Assembly (NCBI RefSeq): GCF_030272615.1
Contig: NC_081406.1
Coordinates: forward strand, 236,509,922-236,573,921
Direction: 5' to 3'
DNA length: 64,000 nt
DNA from: Cryptomeria japonica
Taxonomy: Eukaryota > Streptophyta > Pinopsida > Cupressales > Cupressaceae
Below, in pieces: positions 12,338 through 23,600 of this stretch (positions within the stretch are counted from its first letter, which is position 1; each line of letters starts with the position of its first letter). Below the pieces are notes generated by a model, which ran no database searches, was not told the origin of the DNA, and saw nothing but the letters and a program-made list of their open reading frames with translations. The translations under genes and the position numbers were made by a program.

Positions 12338-14872
12338 TATTGGGACTCGTTAAATTTGAGTCAAAGTTTATAGGCCTATTTCAAAATTTTGCTCTACATG
12401 TCAAAAAAGTATCTAAATAAGTCAGTTTGAATGGCCTAGTTAGAGAGAGGGAAAGTGGAGCCAGTTGATTTTCAGAGGGTAAGGCTCGAGAATTAAGTCC
12501 TACACCTTTCATTTGGCCTATTCAGTGATGTGCAACTTTTAGATTTCAGTTTGGATAAGTTTATGAGGTACCCAGTTTGAGGGGTGAGCTGAAAATGCAT
12601 TTTAGGCACAAATGCAGATTTTATTGACTAGCCTAATTTGAGCGATTATATCTTTTGCCTTGTTGATCGTAATGAAGAAATTAAAAGTGGATTGGATTCT
12701 ATGCATAAATGTGAGTTAGCCTGCAAAATTTCAACTCTTAAAAAATCCATTTGCTCAGTTTACCAAGTCAAATCCATTTGCAATTTCTATGTTTTGGCAA
12801 GTCCCTGTTTCGACAACTAGTCGGAACCTTGTTTTGCACAAGTGTAAAAGTTGTGTCAATAAGAATCATGCCATAATGTTTGTTCCAGGCTAATGTTGGT
12901 ATGAATGATGAGCTACACTTCAAATTTCAAGCCTTTGTCAATCTGTTTGATCTACTTTCAAAAGGGTTCTTTTGGCATCTTTTTCAATCTTTCGTACTTT
13001 CAGTGCTATATCAGTTAATGTAGCCATTTTTGCGAGCGCGCCATTTGCATCCTATCAGTCTTGTGATCAAGCTGAGATTTCCAAGTTTTATTATGTACTT
13101 AAAGGTACCTGTGTTTCAAATTTGAGGGTCTACGGAGGTCATTTGATATTTTTGAGAATGGCATCATGTGTTGCCAGAACATTGACTTCATTAGGTCCAC
13201 AGTGTCGACAAAGCCAGTTGGCCATTTTTGTCGATTAATATCTCTTCGCTCAGGACTCATCGTGGGAAACCATTTGGTAGATTCCATTCTTGTATATCAG
13301 AGTACATGCCTGTTAGAAGGCGAGATCCAAAAAGGTGTTTTGACAGGTTTAAAAATTGCGTCTTCGCGATTCAATGCGAAAATGTGGCGTAATTGCTTGA
13401 ATGTTGCAAATTTCAGTTTTATGATCCGAAAATGATGCCGATCGTTTCCAGAGGTATGGGTAAGGTTCCTGAAGCATTTCAAAGCTCAGTTGCATGAAAA
13501 CGAAATTTTTTTTAGTGGGACCCACTTTGGGGCCTGACCTGGCTCATGCTCACGCATTATTTTTATTGGTGACTTGGTTCTGCTAAGAGGTTTTATTGCA
13601 TGGGCCATTGTGAAATTGAGATTTGGTTTTCTTAATGCTTGTTACTAAGGTGTCTAAGAGAGTAGCAAGTGTAAAGCATGGTAGTCATCAAAACCTCCAA
13701 TAGCAAATTCAATTGGCAAACATAAAGCCTGGATAACTTTGTTTCCATTGCTGTGGTGTGAAAAGGCTTTAAACTTCAGAAAGAAAATGCTAGTGCCTCC
13801 TCTAGTGTGGTTTATGGGAACCATTGAAGCTTCAAATATAATGAAATTGGCAATTCATGTGGTATGTGGAGAGGCATTGAAATAACTTTTAAACAATGCA
13901 GATGGCAATTTCTGCAGTCTCTCCTCCCTCACGACGGTGTATGAAAATCAATGAAATCAAACCAAACAAATGCAATGAAGAATATTTCCCCTCAATGTGG
14001 AGTTTGTGCAGCATAGAAAACTCAAGCAAAATGTGATTGGCAAGTGTAGTGCCAAAAGCCATAACCTGTGACATCTTCCTTGTTGCGTGGAGTGAAAAGA
14101 GAGGAGCATTAAACCTACGGTAAAACTCGCTTGCCAGCATTTTATCCTCTTGCATTGGCTGGTGAAGGGTGTGTATACTTTTGCAAAGGGTCTCTCCTCT
14201 ACATGAATATTGTGTGGAAGAGGATGCAAACCACTCTGTGCCTCCTCCTTGCTGTGAGCAGGGCCAAATTGTTGAAACTCTTATCCTAATGGTGTAATAT
14301 CAGGAGATAAACAGCTGCGTAGAAGTTTGGAGGGTTGTTCTGAAGTTTTTAGAAGTCAATGATAGTGGCATCAAACCAAATCCTCCATCCCCTGCTACGT
14401 GGAAGTTGCAAATAATAGTTTTAAAACCATAGCAAATAAATGCAGTGTTCCCCCACTCTCACATGCCGCCCAAGAGCTCTGCTGTCATGGTGGATGTTGA
14501 GAAGAGAGTTGAAACCAAAGGGAGTAAAACGTGAATGGTGAAGGGGCTGTAGGGGGATGTAAGGCAAGTGCCCCAGTCTAGCTTGGTGTCTTCTCTCCTT
14601 CAGCATTAATAAAATAACAAGTCCCTTCCCACATGATTGGTGATAGAGGCCATTGAAAACATTCAATAATGCCATACCCTTGGTGTGCCTTTTCGGAGGC
14701 CATATTAATCATATAGCAAATGCATTTGGCAGGTGTAAAGCTAATGTTCACGACCTTGCCAGCAATTTCCCTCCCCTGCATGATGTTTGGGCATCAACAT
14801 TTTAATCAAATGCAAAAATCACCATTAAAACCCAAGAGGAAAGCTTCAAAGTGCAGTCCCAAGCAAAGTCTT

Positions 14873-14919
14873 TAGTCCCACATTAGCTGGGCGGGAGATT
14901 TTTGTGGTATTTATAATAA
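14873..14919 (+). promoter_or_regulatory. Probable promoter region in LTR of element A
   Basis: A TATA-like TATTTATAATAA (14,908-14,919) follows AGTCCCACATTAGCTGGGCGGGAG, a type of sequence often found just upstream of the TATA box in plant LTRs. The block is kept in the other two LTRs (near 23,143-23,184 and 41,264-41,312). If transcription starts just downstream, R plus U5 would span about 1.9 kb. Confidence 0.5.
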
Positions 14920-15124
14920 AGAACACACACATCTAATATGTCAAAGCCATCTGGGCTTTTGATGGACGGTTTCGTTGGGCGTCCAAGGTGGGCCCACGCA
15001 CGGGTGCGGATCCTGAGGTGATGGAGGAGGTGATTGAGCAGCAAGCAGGTGGACCCCACGCAGGCATGCTTCCCGAGGCAGACTGGGTAAATTTTGCAGA
15101 GAAAGGTCAGCTTAACTAGTGAGC

Positions 15125-15301
15125 AGGTCCGAGATGATCCGACGAAGCGCGTTGATTCGCAGGCCGAAGGTGCTCGTCGGTTAAGATCCGCGAAATAGCG
15201 AAAAGAGGTAAAGACCCTGCATGTTCGAGATGATCGGATGGCTCGCGCGACTTCGCGAAGGAAAGTTGCTTGCCAGTTAAGGTCCACGAAATAGTGAAAA
15301 G
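15125..15301 (+). repeat. Two-unit tandem repeat in LTR of element A
   Basis: Two related units of about 80 bp, starting near 15,125 and 15,224, each run from CGAGATGATC through a TTCG-containing middle to a shared tail containing CGAAATAG(C/T)GAAAAG. Both units are present in the other LTR copies. Confidence 0.6.
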
Positions 15302-15410
15302 CATCTCCAAAAATGAGAAGGTTTAAGGTCGAGCAAGTTCTAAGTAGATCGACGGTGTGTGTGGTTTTGTGAGGCGAAGATGCACGAAACATAACATCTG
15401 CGAAATGGTG

Positions 15411-15600
15411 AAAGCCAGGTAGCGATGATGTGGCAGGTACAGTCAGTGTCTAGCAGGTAGGTCCCAACCCAGTGGTAATTATGTGGTGTAGAGGTGGCGC
15501 CTAGGTGGTGATGACATGGCGCTAAGGTGGTGTACACATGGTGGCCAAGTGGCAATGACAAAGCAGATGACATGGCAGTGATCAAGTGTCATCCCAGGTG
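15411..15600 (+). repeat. Degenerate GTGGCGATGATGTGGC repeats in LTR of element A
   Basis: Short units of the form GTGGCnATGAnrTGGC recur about every 30-50 bases here and in the other two LTRs (about 23,690-23,870 and 41,810-41,995). The pattern looks like a decayed minisatellite. Confidence 0.5.
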
Positions 15601-15621
15601 GCGTCCAGTCAACCCCATTGA

Positions 15622-15644
15622 CCAATCAGAGGCTGCCACGTGGC
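15622..15644 (+). promoter_or_regulatory. CCAAT box and G-box/ABRE-like motif in LTR of element A
   Basis: CCAAT (15,622-15,626) is followed by CCACGTGGC (15,636-15,644), which contains the ACGTGGC core bound by plant bZIP factors. The other two LTRs carry CCATGTGGC at the same place, so the perfect G-box survives only here. Regulatory use is an inference. Confidence 0.35.
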
Positions 15645-16839
15645 AAAGTGTTAGGGCTATAGGGAGCAAAAATGAAATTTAAAATCAGTTAATGATATAG
15701 TTCTTACTATAGAGAAAATTCAAAAATTTAAATGATGTGCACACATGAGGAATTAATTCGCTCAGGGCTCCATTTTTGGTCAAAATGGCAAGTATTATAT
15801 GTTTCCAGAAAGCACTCAGTGTGAAGAATCCAATTATGTAGTCAATTTTGACAAAGATCAGATATTTTGGGAGAAGTTTTGATGGGAATGAATTTCAGTT
15901 AGAGAGGAGACACTTGGCAATTTCAGTTGCAGATTTGATTTTCTTCCCTCTCATTCTTATTCCCAATTCTTCTCAGTTGTAAGGGTTCTAGAAATTTGGA
16001 GAATGGCTCCATATTTTCATGGCTTCCAATTCTAAGTTTTCTTCAAGATTGTACAGGGCAGGGCTTTTCCTTCAATAATGGAGTTTAATTCTTGCTATAG
16101 GTGCTCTTAGTTGCAGGTTCTTGTGTATGTAAGGCATACATAAATTCACACAGGATTGTCTCTAGATTTGTATTTCCATTTTACCAAATCAGATCCTCAA
16201 GGAGGATGAAACTTGTTATCTCAAGGAGATAGTTATGATTGTTTGCAGGGATTCTTCAAGGAAGGATTTAAATTCTGTAATAAATCATAAAAAATGGAAT
16301 ATAGTTTCGAGATTTGATGATTTTGTGAATGATCTTAGTAATGCATTTATGCAAGGCATTAATGCATGAATATTTAATAATGAAGATGGATTTGCAATCG
16401 AAGATTTCATTTATAGTTTGATGTATGACTCTGTTGCCCTTGGATAAGGCATTGATCTTGCAATTAAGGGGGTTCTCAAACCAATTTAAAATCCAATCAG
16501 AATATCTTTAGTGTATGGTATGTTTTGAAATGTTTCATCTATCTCATGCTCAAGCATAGTTGAGTTTTATGTGTAGATCTAGCCCATCTGCAATAAACTA
16601 CTTGTTTTGGAGCCCTGGTGAGATCTATATGTTTATGTTGATGCTGTCATAGGTGTGTAATAGGTTTAATTCTAAGCATCAAAGGTATACCCACCTAGGT
16701 TTTGCAGAGCTTGAAGAGTAGAAGGATTCATATCCTTGTCATGTTGTCCAAGCCCTGAGGTTCTTCATAGATTGAATTGGCTACTTCATAGATCAATTGC
16801 AGGTGTTCTTGGGTTATCACTTTCGGTGAACAACAAAAA

Positions 16840-16857
16840 TGGTGACTCTGCTGGGGA
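16840..16857 (+). promoter_or_regulatory. Primer binding site of element A
   Basis: TGGTGACTCTGCTGGGGA begins four bases after the LTR end. It starts with TGG, the complement of a tRNA CCA tail. The matching tRNA was not determined. A near-identical second copy is at 16,944-16,961. Confidence 0.7.
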
Positions 16858-17684
16858 GTAAATGAATTGTTAAAGAGTCTCTGGTTAAAAAATTTGCTTC
16901 ATATAATGTCGAGATTATCCTATTCGAGTCACCACAACAAAAATGGCGACCTTGCTGGGGAAATGAGAATGGAAATTGCCAAAATTCATCTAGTTAGTCT
17001 GTCCATTGTGTATGCACAAAGTGTGAAAGTGAGTTTATGAGTTAGAAAATGCTCCTTGTTCTAGATCTATAGAATGATATGTGTTTCATGTCATATTTTA
17101 TGAAGGATTTATAGTGAATGCATTATTGAGAGTTGTAAGAAGTCCTTGCAGCTGTATGCAAACTTTTCCCCAATTCCTTATATGGGTGGCCACTCCATGG
17201 TTCATACCAGTGTTAAATTGCCTAGAAGAGTGTTAATTGCATCAAGATTAAAAGAGAAATAGAGAATTAAATAAGTGTTGAATGGTGTTCTGCTGTTCAA
17301 AATATCCTCTGTGCAAGAGGTGGAAACTCGGATGTAAAAGATCGTGCTAAAAGTGAAGTAAATCTCCAGATCTATGAGTCTTACAGCTGCAAATCTCCAG
17401 GTATTTTTTAGAGGTTTCAAATGCAAAGATATTTGTTCTGAAAAATTAGAATATTTAATGTTGTTTTCCCATTTAGTGAACAACACTAGTCTAGAGGGAA
17501 AGAGAGGATCTCAAAATTAATTTGCATATCTATGATGCTAAAGTATCCAGTGTGTACGATCTTCCGTAGCATGCAAATTTGGAAAACCTTATGTCAAGAA
17601 ATGTTAAAGAATAGATTTGAATAAGGATATGTGCTTGAATTTTTTTATCCAAGATTGTATAATCATTTGTGGAAGTAGGAAAAA
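16858..17684 (+). other. Untranslated leader of element A
   Basis: This stretch between the primer binding site and the gag frame shows no coding signal. It contains the second primer-binding-site-like sequence TGGCGACCTTGCTGGGGA at 16,944-16,961, preceded by CAACAAAAA just as the first is. Confidence 0.6.
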
Positions 17685-20306
17685 ATGAGCAGTGAAATTT
17701 TTCAGCCCCAATTATTTCCACATATGGCCATGCTTAGTGAAATGTCACAACCATGTAATAGGAAGAGTTTTAGTATGAAGTATTATGATGCTCTAAACTT
17801 TGAATGTATTCCAGGTTACCCAAATCCCATACCCATAAAAATTAGAAAATATTTGCCCATATTCAGTGGGAAGAAATCAGAATCAACATGTAAACATGTG
17901 AAAAGATTGTCAGATTTGATAGGAGAATTTGAAATTTGCCAAGAGGATGTGTGCATGAAGTTATTTGTTCAGTCATTGAAAGAGGATGCAAGGGATTGGT
18001 TCTCTTTTTTGCCAGTGAATTCTATTACCTCATGGGAAGAATTGGTTTCATATTTCATGGATCAATTCGATGAGAAGGTGAGTGATTATGACTTGTTGGA
18101 AGAATTCGCTTATATACAAATCAGGGAAGATGAATTGGTACCAACATTTAATATCAGATTTTCACAAGCTTTGTCTAAAATTTCCAAAAAGTATAAACTT
18201 GATGATAAAGTATGTCTGGATATTTATATGAGTGCTTTTGGTAAGAATATGGGTTTCCTATTGAGAAACAAAGAGCCCAAAACCTTGTATGAAGCCTTTA
18301 ACACAGCTAGGGATATGGAAAATAACTTGAAGTTTGGAATCTCGAAGAGATTCATGTCTGCTGTTGTTTCTTATCAAAGCACCTTCAATGGTGAAATACC
18401 ATGTGAAGATGAGCAAATCATTCCTTGTCTAAGTGCATCAAGCTCTGCAGTTCCGAATGGTTTTGTTGATGCATGTGTTTCAGATTTAGATGAGAGTCAA
18501 GAGCCTCTACTGTTAATGTTGGTTGTCTCTCAAAGTAATGATGGAATGATTAGTGGGAAGTGTTGTGAAAATGTTGATACAGAGATAGATATATACAAGG
18601 GGTATGTGCCATTTGATTTGTATGCTAGTTATGTTGATTATGTGGCTGCCAACTACCAAGTGAATCATACATCTCTCCAAGATAATATTAATGAAAATAA
18701 TGATGGTGATGACCATCAATCTTTACATGTTGTTGATGTATTTGATGTTGAAATTCCAAATACAAAGAGATTACTAAGTGTTGTTGTTTGTGCAAGTGAA
18801 AATGTGCCATGTGATGAAAATCAGAATTGTTTAGTGCAAACAATAGTTGATCCTCACTTAGATATTGATAATTTCAATTGTGTTGAGGATGAAGTAAATT
18901 TATTTTCAGATTTCACTTCTTCTAATCATGTTGATGATCATTCTATTTTGAAAGTTATGCACAATGTTAATTCAGAAGATTTCAAGGGTATGCATGATTG
19001 CAATGAAAATATAGCACACATGGATGGACAAATTTTTACGGAATCTCAAATGGAACAGCAAAGTGCAATGCAAGTCTAGAAGATTGTAGAACTTAAGAAA
19101 GCTCTTGAGGTTGTGGACAAGGAGGTTCAAATGTTGGAAAGCCTTCAAGCTGTTAATGAAGACCTTCTACAATATGGTGAAGAGAATTCTTTGGAAAAGG
19201 ACTGTGAATTGAATGCTTGTACACTTGATGAACATGCTGATCTAACAAATGGTTTTATGACAGAAAATTTTAGTGAATGTGCTGAAAGTTCACTTGATGA
19301 AGTAAATGGCAGTGATGTTCATTTTCATTCTTTGGCTGATGACAAGTATTCTATTGGTGAAGAAGATCAGTTGTGGCAAGATAAGTATGATTATCTCAAT
19401 TTTCAGAATGATGGTCATAGGATAAAATCTTATGAATGTGAAACATGGAACACTAAGGATTGTTCCAGCCAAGTTTCAATTTCTTCTTTGTCTGATGAAG
19501 ATGATTATGATGATCGAATGGATAGTGTCTTTAGCAATTTTACTAATGCTTTATTCAATGCTGATATAGATAAGGACTAGCCACTTCAGTGTCATAATGT
19601 TCATAAGGGGATTCTTCATTTTGTTTCTAACCCTTTGTATGAAGAAATAACTAATCAACCAGATGTTGTAAATGATGAACCAGTCCATAATAATGATGAA
19701 ATTCTGAACAGCAATAGCCTGGGTTGTAAAAGACTACTTCATGATGAATGTAAGAGGCATGGGTTACGTGGTGATTACTTAAAACCACAAATGAAAGTGT
19801 TTCAGGTGGATATAAGTTTGAATGAAAAAGATTTAGCTGAGGATTTGCTTCAGCCAGAGGTATGCATTCTTTTCCATGAATGGGATGTTGAGAATGAAGA
19901 GGTTTTCAGTTTGATAAGCAAGGATAGTATGAGGTTTGATTAGCATAGTGAAGTATGACATCCGGATTGTAATGTTCATGTTCCTTGTTTGCATCAATTG
20001 GTTAGTAGTGTCCTTCATTATATTAATTGAAATGGTAATAAGGTAAGTGTTGATAGGAATTGCAATGTTGAAAATGAATGTTTTACTTTTGAAGTTCAGC
20101 ATGATGATGTCCTTAAAAATGATAGAGTTGAGTGGGATAGTGAAAGGTATGGTAGCTTGTGGGAAAGCCTTTATGGTGACTTGTCTCATGGTTTTATTTT
20201 TGTTGAAGTAGTGTGTGATCACAAAGTTCAAAATCAGACCAAAGGTATGCACACTAGTTGTTTCAGTAATGAGACAAAAGAGGTGGATTATAAAAGTTAT
20301 GCTTAG
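17685..20306 (+). pseudogene. Gag-type reading frame of element A, broken by stop codons
   Basis: One frame runs through the whole region, interrupted by in-frame stops at 19,077, 19,578, 19,941, 19,956, about 20,028 and 20,304. The first 464 codons are open and contain a Retrotrans_gag-type domain at about residues 50-200, with the landmarks VQSLKEDARDWFSFLP and SWEELVSYFMDQF typical of Ty3/gypsy gag. The remaining 400 or so codons are acidic, Asp/Asn/Glu-rich and match no domain I recognise. No zinc knuckle is seen. Frame conservation beyond the first stop shows the original protein was long. All stops are of kinds that single C-to-T or G-to-A changes produce, as expected from deamination of methylated transposon DNA. 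Gag normally builds the virus-like particle that packages element RNA. Confidence 0.75.
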
Positions 20307-20621
20307 TTGTTATTGAAAAGTGCCTTTGTTTGGATCATTGTATCAAGTGATCAGAATCAGATTTTTTACAGAGGTAAATGCTAAGATTGTTTGAGCAGCT
20401 TATGATTTAGTTTTAAGCATGTTTGTATATTTTATATAGTTGCTTTGCTTCAGTTGTGTGATTTTCAAAAAAGTGCCCTGTTGTTTGGGTAGAATAACGA
20501 TGCCCTGTTTTTGAAATGAGATGAGAAGAGAACAATGATCCATTTTTGAGTGGTCTGCTTAACCAAAGATATCTGGATTCTTGTGTTGATCTTGCAATCG
20601 AGCATCCCCAGTTAGAGCCAT
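20307..20621 (+). other. 3' untranslated tail of element A
   Basis: Non-coding remainder of the internal region. The last 36 bases (from 20,586) are also present just before the third LTR at 38,866-38,901. No convincing polypurine tract directly precedes the LTR. A purine-rich stretch GATGAGAAGAGAACAATGA lies further upstream near 20,519. Confidence 0.5.
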
Positions 20622-23600
20622 TGTTGGGACTTGTTAAATTTGAGTCAAATTTTATAGGCCTATTTAAAAATTTTGCTCTACATGTCAGAAAAGTATCTAA
20701 ATAAGTCAGTTTGAATGGCCTAGTTAGAGAGAGGGAAAGTGGAGCCAGTTGATTTTTCAGAGGGTAAGGCTCGAGAATTAAGTCCTACACCTTTCATTTG
20801 GCTTATTCAGTGATGTGCAACTTTCAGATTTCAGTTTGGATAAGTTTATGAGGTACCTAGTTTGAGGGGTGAGTTGAAAGTGCATTTTATGCACAAATGT
20901 AGATTTTATTGAGTAGCCTACTTTGAGCGATTATATCTTTTGCCCTATTGATCGTCATGAAGAAATTAAAAGTGGATTGGATTCTATGCATAAATGTGAG
21001 TTATCCTACAAAATTTCAAGTCTTAACAAATCCATTTGCTCAGTTTACCAAGTCAAATCCATTTGCAGTTTCTATGTTTTGGCAAGTCCCTGTTTCGACA
21101 ACTAGTCGGAGCCCTGTTTCGCACAAGTGTTAAAGTTGCGTCAGTAAGCGTCATGCCATAATGTTTTTTCCGATCTAATTTCGGTATGAATGATGAGCTA
21201 CATTTCAAATTTCAAGCCTCTGTCAATCCATTTGATTGGTTTTCAAAAGGGTTCTTTTGGCATCTTTTTCAATCTTTCGTACTTTCAGTGCTATATCAAT
21301 TAATGTAGCCATTTGCATCCTGTCAGTCTTGTGATTGAACTGAGATTTCCAAGTTTTAGTATGTACTTAAAGGTAGCTGTGTTTCAAATTTGAGGGTCTA
21401 CGGAGGTCATTTGATATTTTTCAGAAAGGCATCATGTGTTGCCAGAACATTGACTTCATCAGGTCCGCAGTGTCGACAAAGCCAGTTGGCCATTTTCGCT
21501 GATTAATATCTCTTCGCTCAGGACTCGTCTTAGGAAACCGTTTGGTAGATTTCATTCTTGTATATCAGAGTACATGCCTGTCAGATGGCGGGATCTAGAA
21601 AGGTGTTTTGACAGGTTTGAAAATTGCATCTTCGCGATTAAATGCGAAAATGTGGTGTAATTGCTTGAATGTTGCAAATTTCAGTTTTATGATACGAAAA
21701 CGATGCCGATCATTTCCAGAGGTATGGGTAAGGTTCCTGAAGCATTTCAGAGGTCAATTGCATGAAATTTTTTTTTTTTTAAGCCCAACCTGGCTCATGC
21801 TCACGCATTATTTTTATTGGCAACATGGTTTTGCAAAGAGGTTTTATTGCATGGGCCATTGTGAAATTGAGATTTGGTTTTCTTAATGCTTTTTACTAAG
21901 ATGTCTAAGAGAGTAGCAGGTGTAAAGTGTGGTAGTCATCAAAACCTCCAATAGCAAATTCAATTGGCAGACATAAAGCCCGGATAACATTGTTTCCATT
22001 GTTGTGGTGTGAAAAGGCTTTAAACTTCAGAAAGAAAATGCCAGTGCCTCCTCCAGTGTGGTTTTTGGGAAAAATCGAAGCTTCAAATATAATGAAATTG
22101 GCAGTTCATGTGGTATGTGGAGAGGCATTGAAATAACTTTTAAACAATGCAGATGGCAATTTCTGCAGTCTCTCCTCCCTCACGTGGGTGTATGAAAATC
22201 AATGAAATCAAACCAAACAAATGCAATGAAGAATATTTCCCCTCAACGTGGAGTTTGTGCAGCATAGAAAACTCAAGCAAAATGTGATTGGTAAGTGTAG
22301 TGCTAAATGCCATAACCTCTAACATCTTCCTTGTTGCATGGAATGAAAAGAGAGGAGCATTAAACCTTCGGTAAAACTCGCTTGCCAGCATCTTATCCTC
22401 TTGCATTTCGTTGGTGAACAATATGTATAGTTTTGCAAAGGGTCTCCCCTCTGCATGAATATTGTGTGGAAGAGGATGCAAACCGCTCTATGCCTCCTCC
22501 TTGCTGTGAGCAGGGCCAAATTGTTGAAACTCTTATGCTAATGGTGTAATATCAGGAGATAAACAGCTGCATAGAAGTTTGGAGGGTTGTTCTGAAGTTT
22601 ATAGAAGTCAATGATAGTGGCGTCAAAACCAATCCTCCCTCCCCTGCTACGTGGAAGTGGCAAATAATAGTTTTAAAACCATAGCAAATAAATGCAGTGT
22701 TTCCCCACTCTCACATGCCGCCCAAGAGCTCTGCTGTCATGGTGGATGTTGAGAAGAGAGTTGAAAACAAAGGGAGTAAAATGTGAATGGTGAAGGGGCT
22801 GCAGGGGCATGTAAGGCAACTGCCCCAGTCTAGCATGGTGTCTTCTCTCCTTCAGCATGAATAAAATAACAAGTCCCTTTCCACATGATTGGTGATAGAG
22901 GCCATTGAAAACATTCAAATATGCCATATGCAATAGGAACCCCCTTTGTGTGGCTGTTTGGAGGCCATATTAATCATATAGCGAATGCATTTAGCAGGTG
23001 TAAAGCTAATGTTCATGACCTTGCCAGCATTTTCCCTCCCTTGTGTGGTGTTTGGGCATCAACATTTTAATCAAATGCAAAAATCGCCTTTAAAACCCAG
23101 GAGGAAAGCTTCAAAGTGCAGTCCCAAGCAAAGTCTTTAGTCCCACATTGGCTGGGCGGGAGTTTTTTGTGGTATTTATAATAAAGAGCAAACACATCTA
23201 ATATGTCAAAGCCATCTGGACTTTTGATGGACGGTCCTTTTGGGCGTCCAAGATGGGCTCACGCACGGGTGAGGATCCCGAGGTGACGGAGGAGGTGACT
23301 GAGCAGTGAGCACGTGGACCCCATGCAGGAACGCTTCCCGAGGTAGACTGGGCAAATTTTGTAGAGAAAGGTCAGCTTAACCAATGAGCAGGTTTGAGAT
23401 GATCGGACGAAGCGCATTGATTCGTAGGCCAAAGGTGCTCACCAGTCAAGGTCCGCGAAATAGAGAAAAGAGGTAAAGACCCTGCAGGTTTGAGATGATC
23501 GGATGGCTTGCGCGACTTTGCAAAGGAAAGTTGCTTGTTGGTTAAGGTCCGCGAAATAGCGAAAAGCATCTCCAAAAATGAGAAGGTTTAAGGTCGACCA

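Larger units (their letters stand above)
12338..16835 (+). repeat. 5' LTR of element A
   Basis: This is a 4,498-bp repeat starting TATTGGGACT (the second base is mutated relative to TGTTGGGACT in the other copies) and ending GTGAACAACA. It matches 20,622-25,100 and 38,902-43,227 along the whole length. Frames on its minus strand of up to 169 codons are not conserved between the copies, so the LTR appears non-coding. Its centre holds a probable promoter and its second half two sets of internal repeats. The length is extreme for a plant LTR. Confidence 0.9.

Noticed and set aside
13889-15585. Minus-strand frames of 80-170 codons in LTR A as genes
   Set aside because: They recur in all three LTR copies because the DNA does, but starts, stops and frames shift between copies, and no domain is seen.
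19113-19943. Separate small genes after the gag frame of element A
   Set aside because: They are in the same frame as the gag start and are split only by single stops, so they are parts of one decayed ORF.
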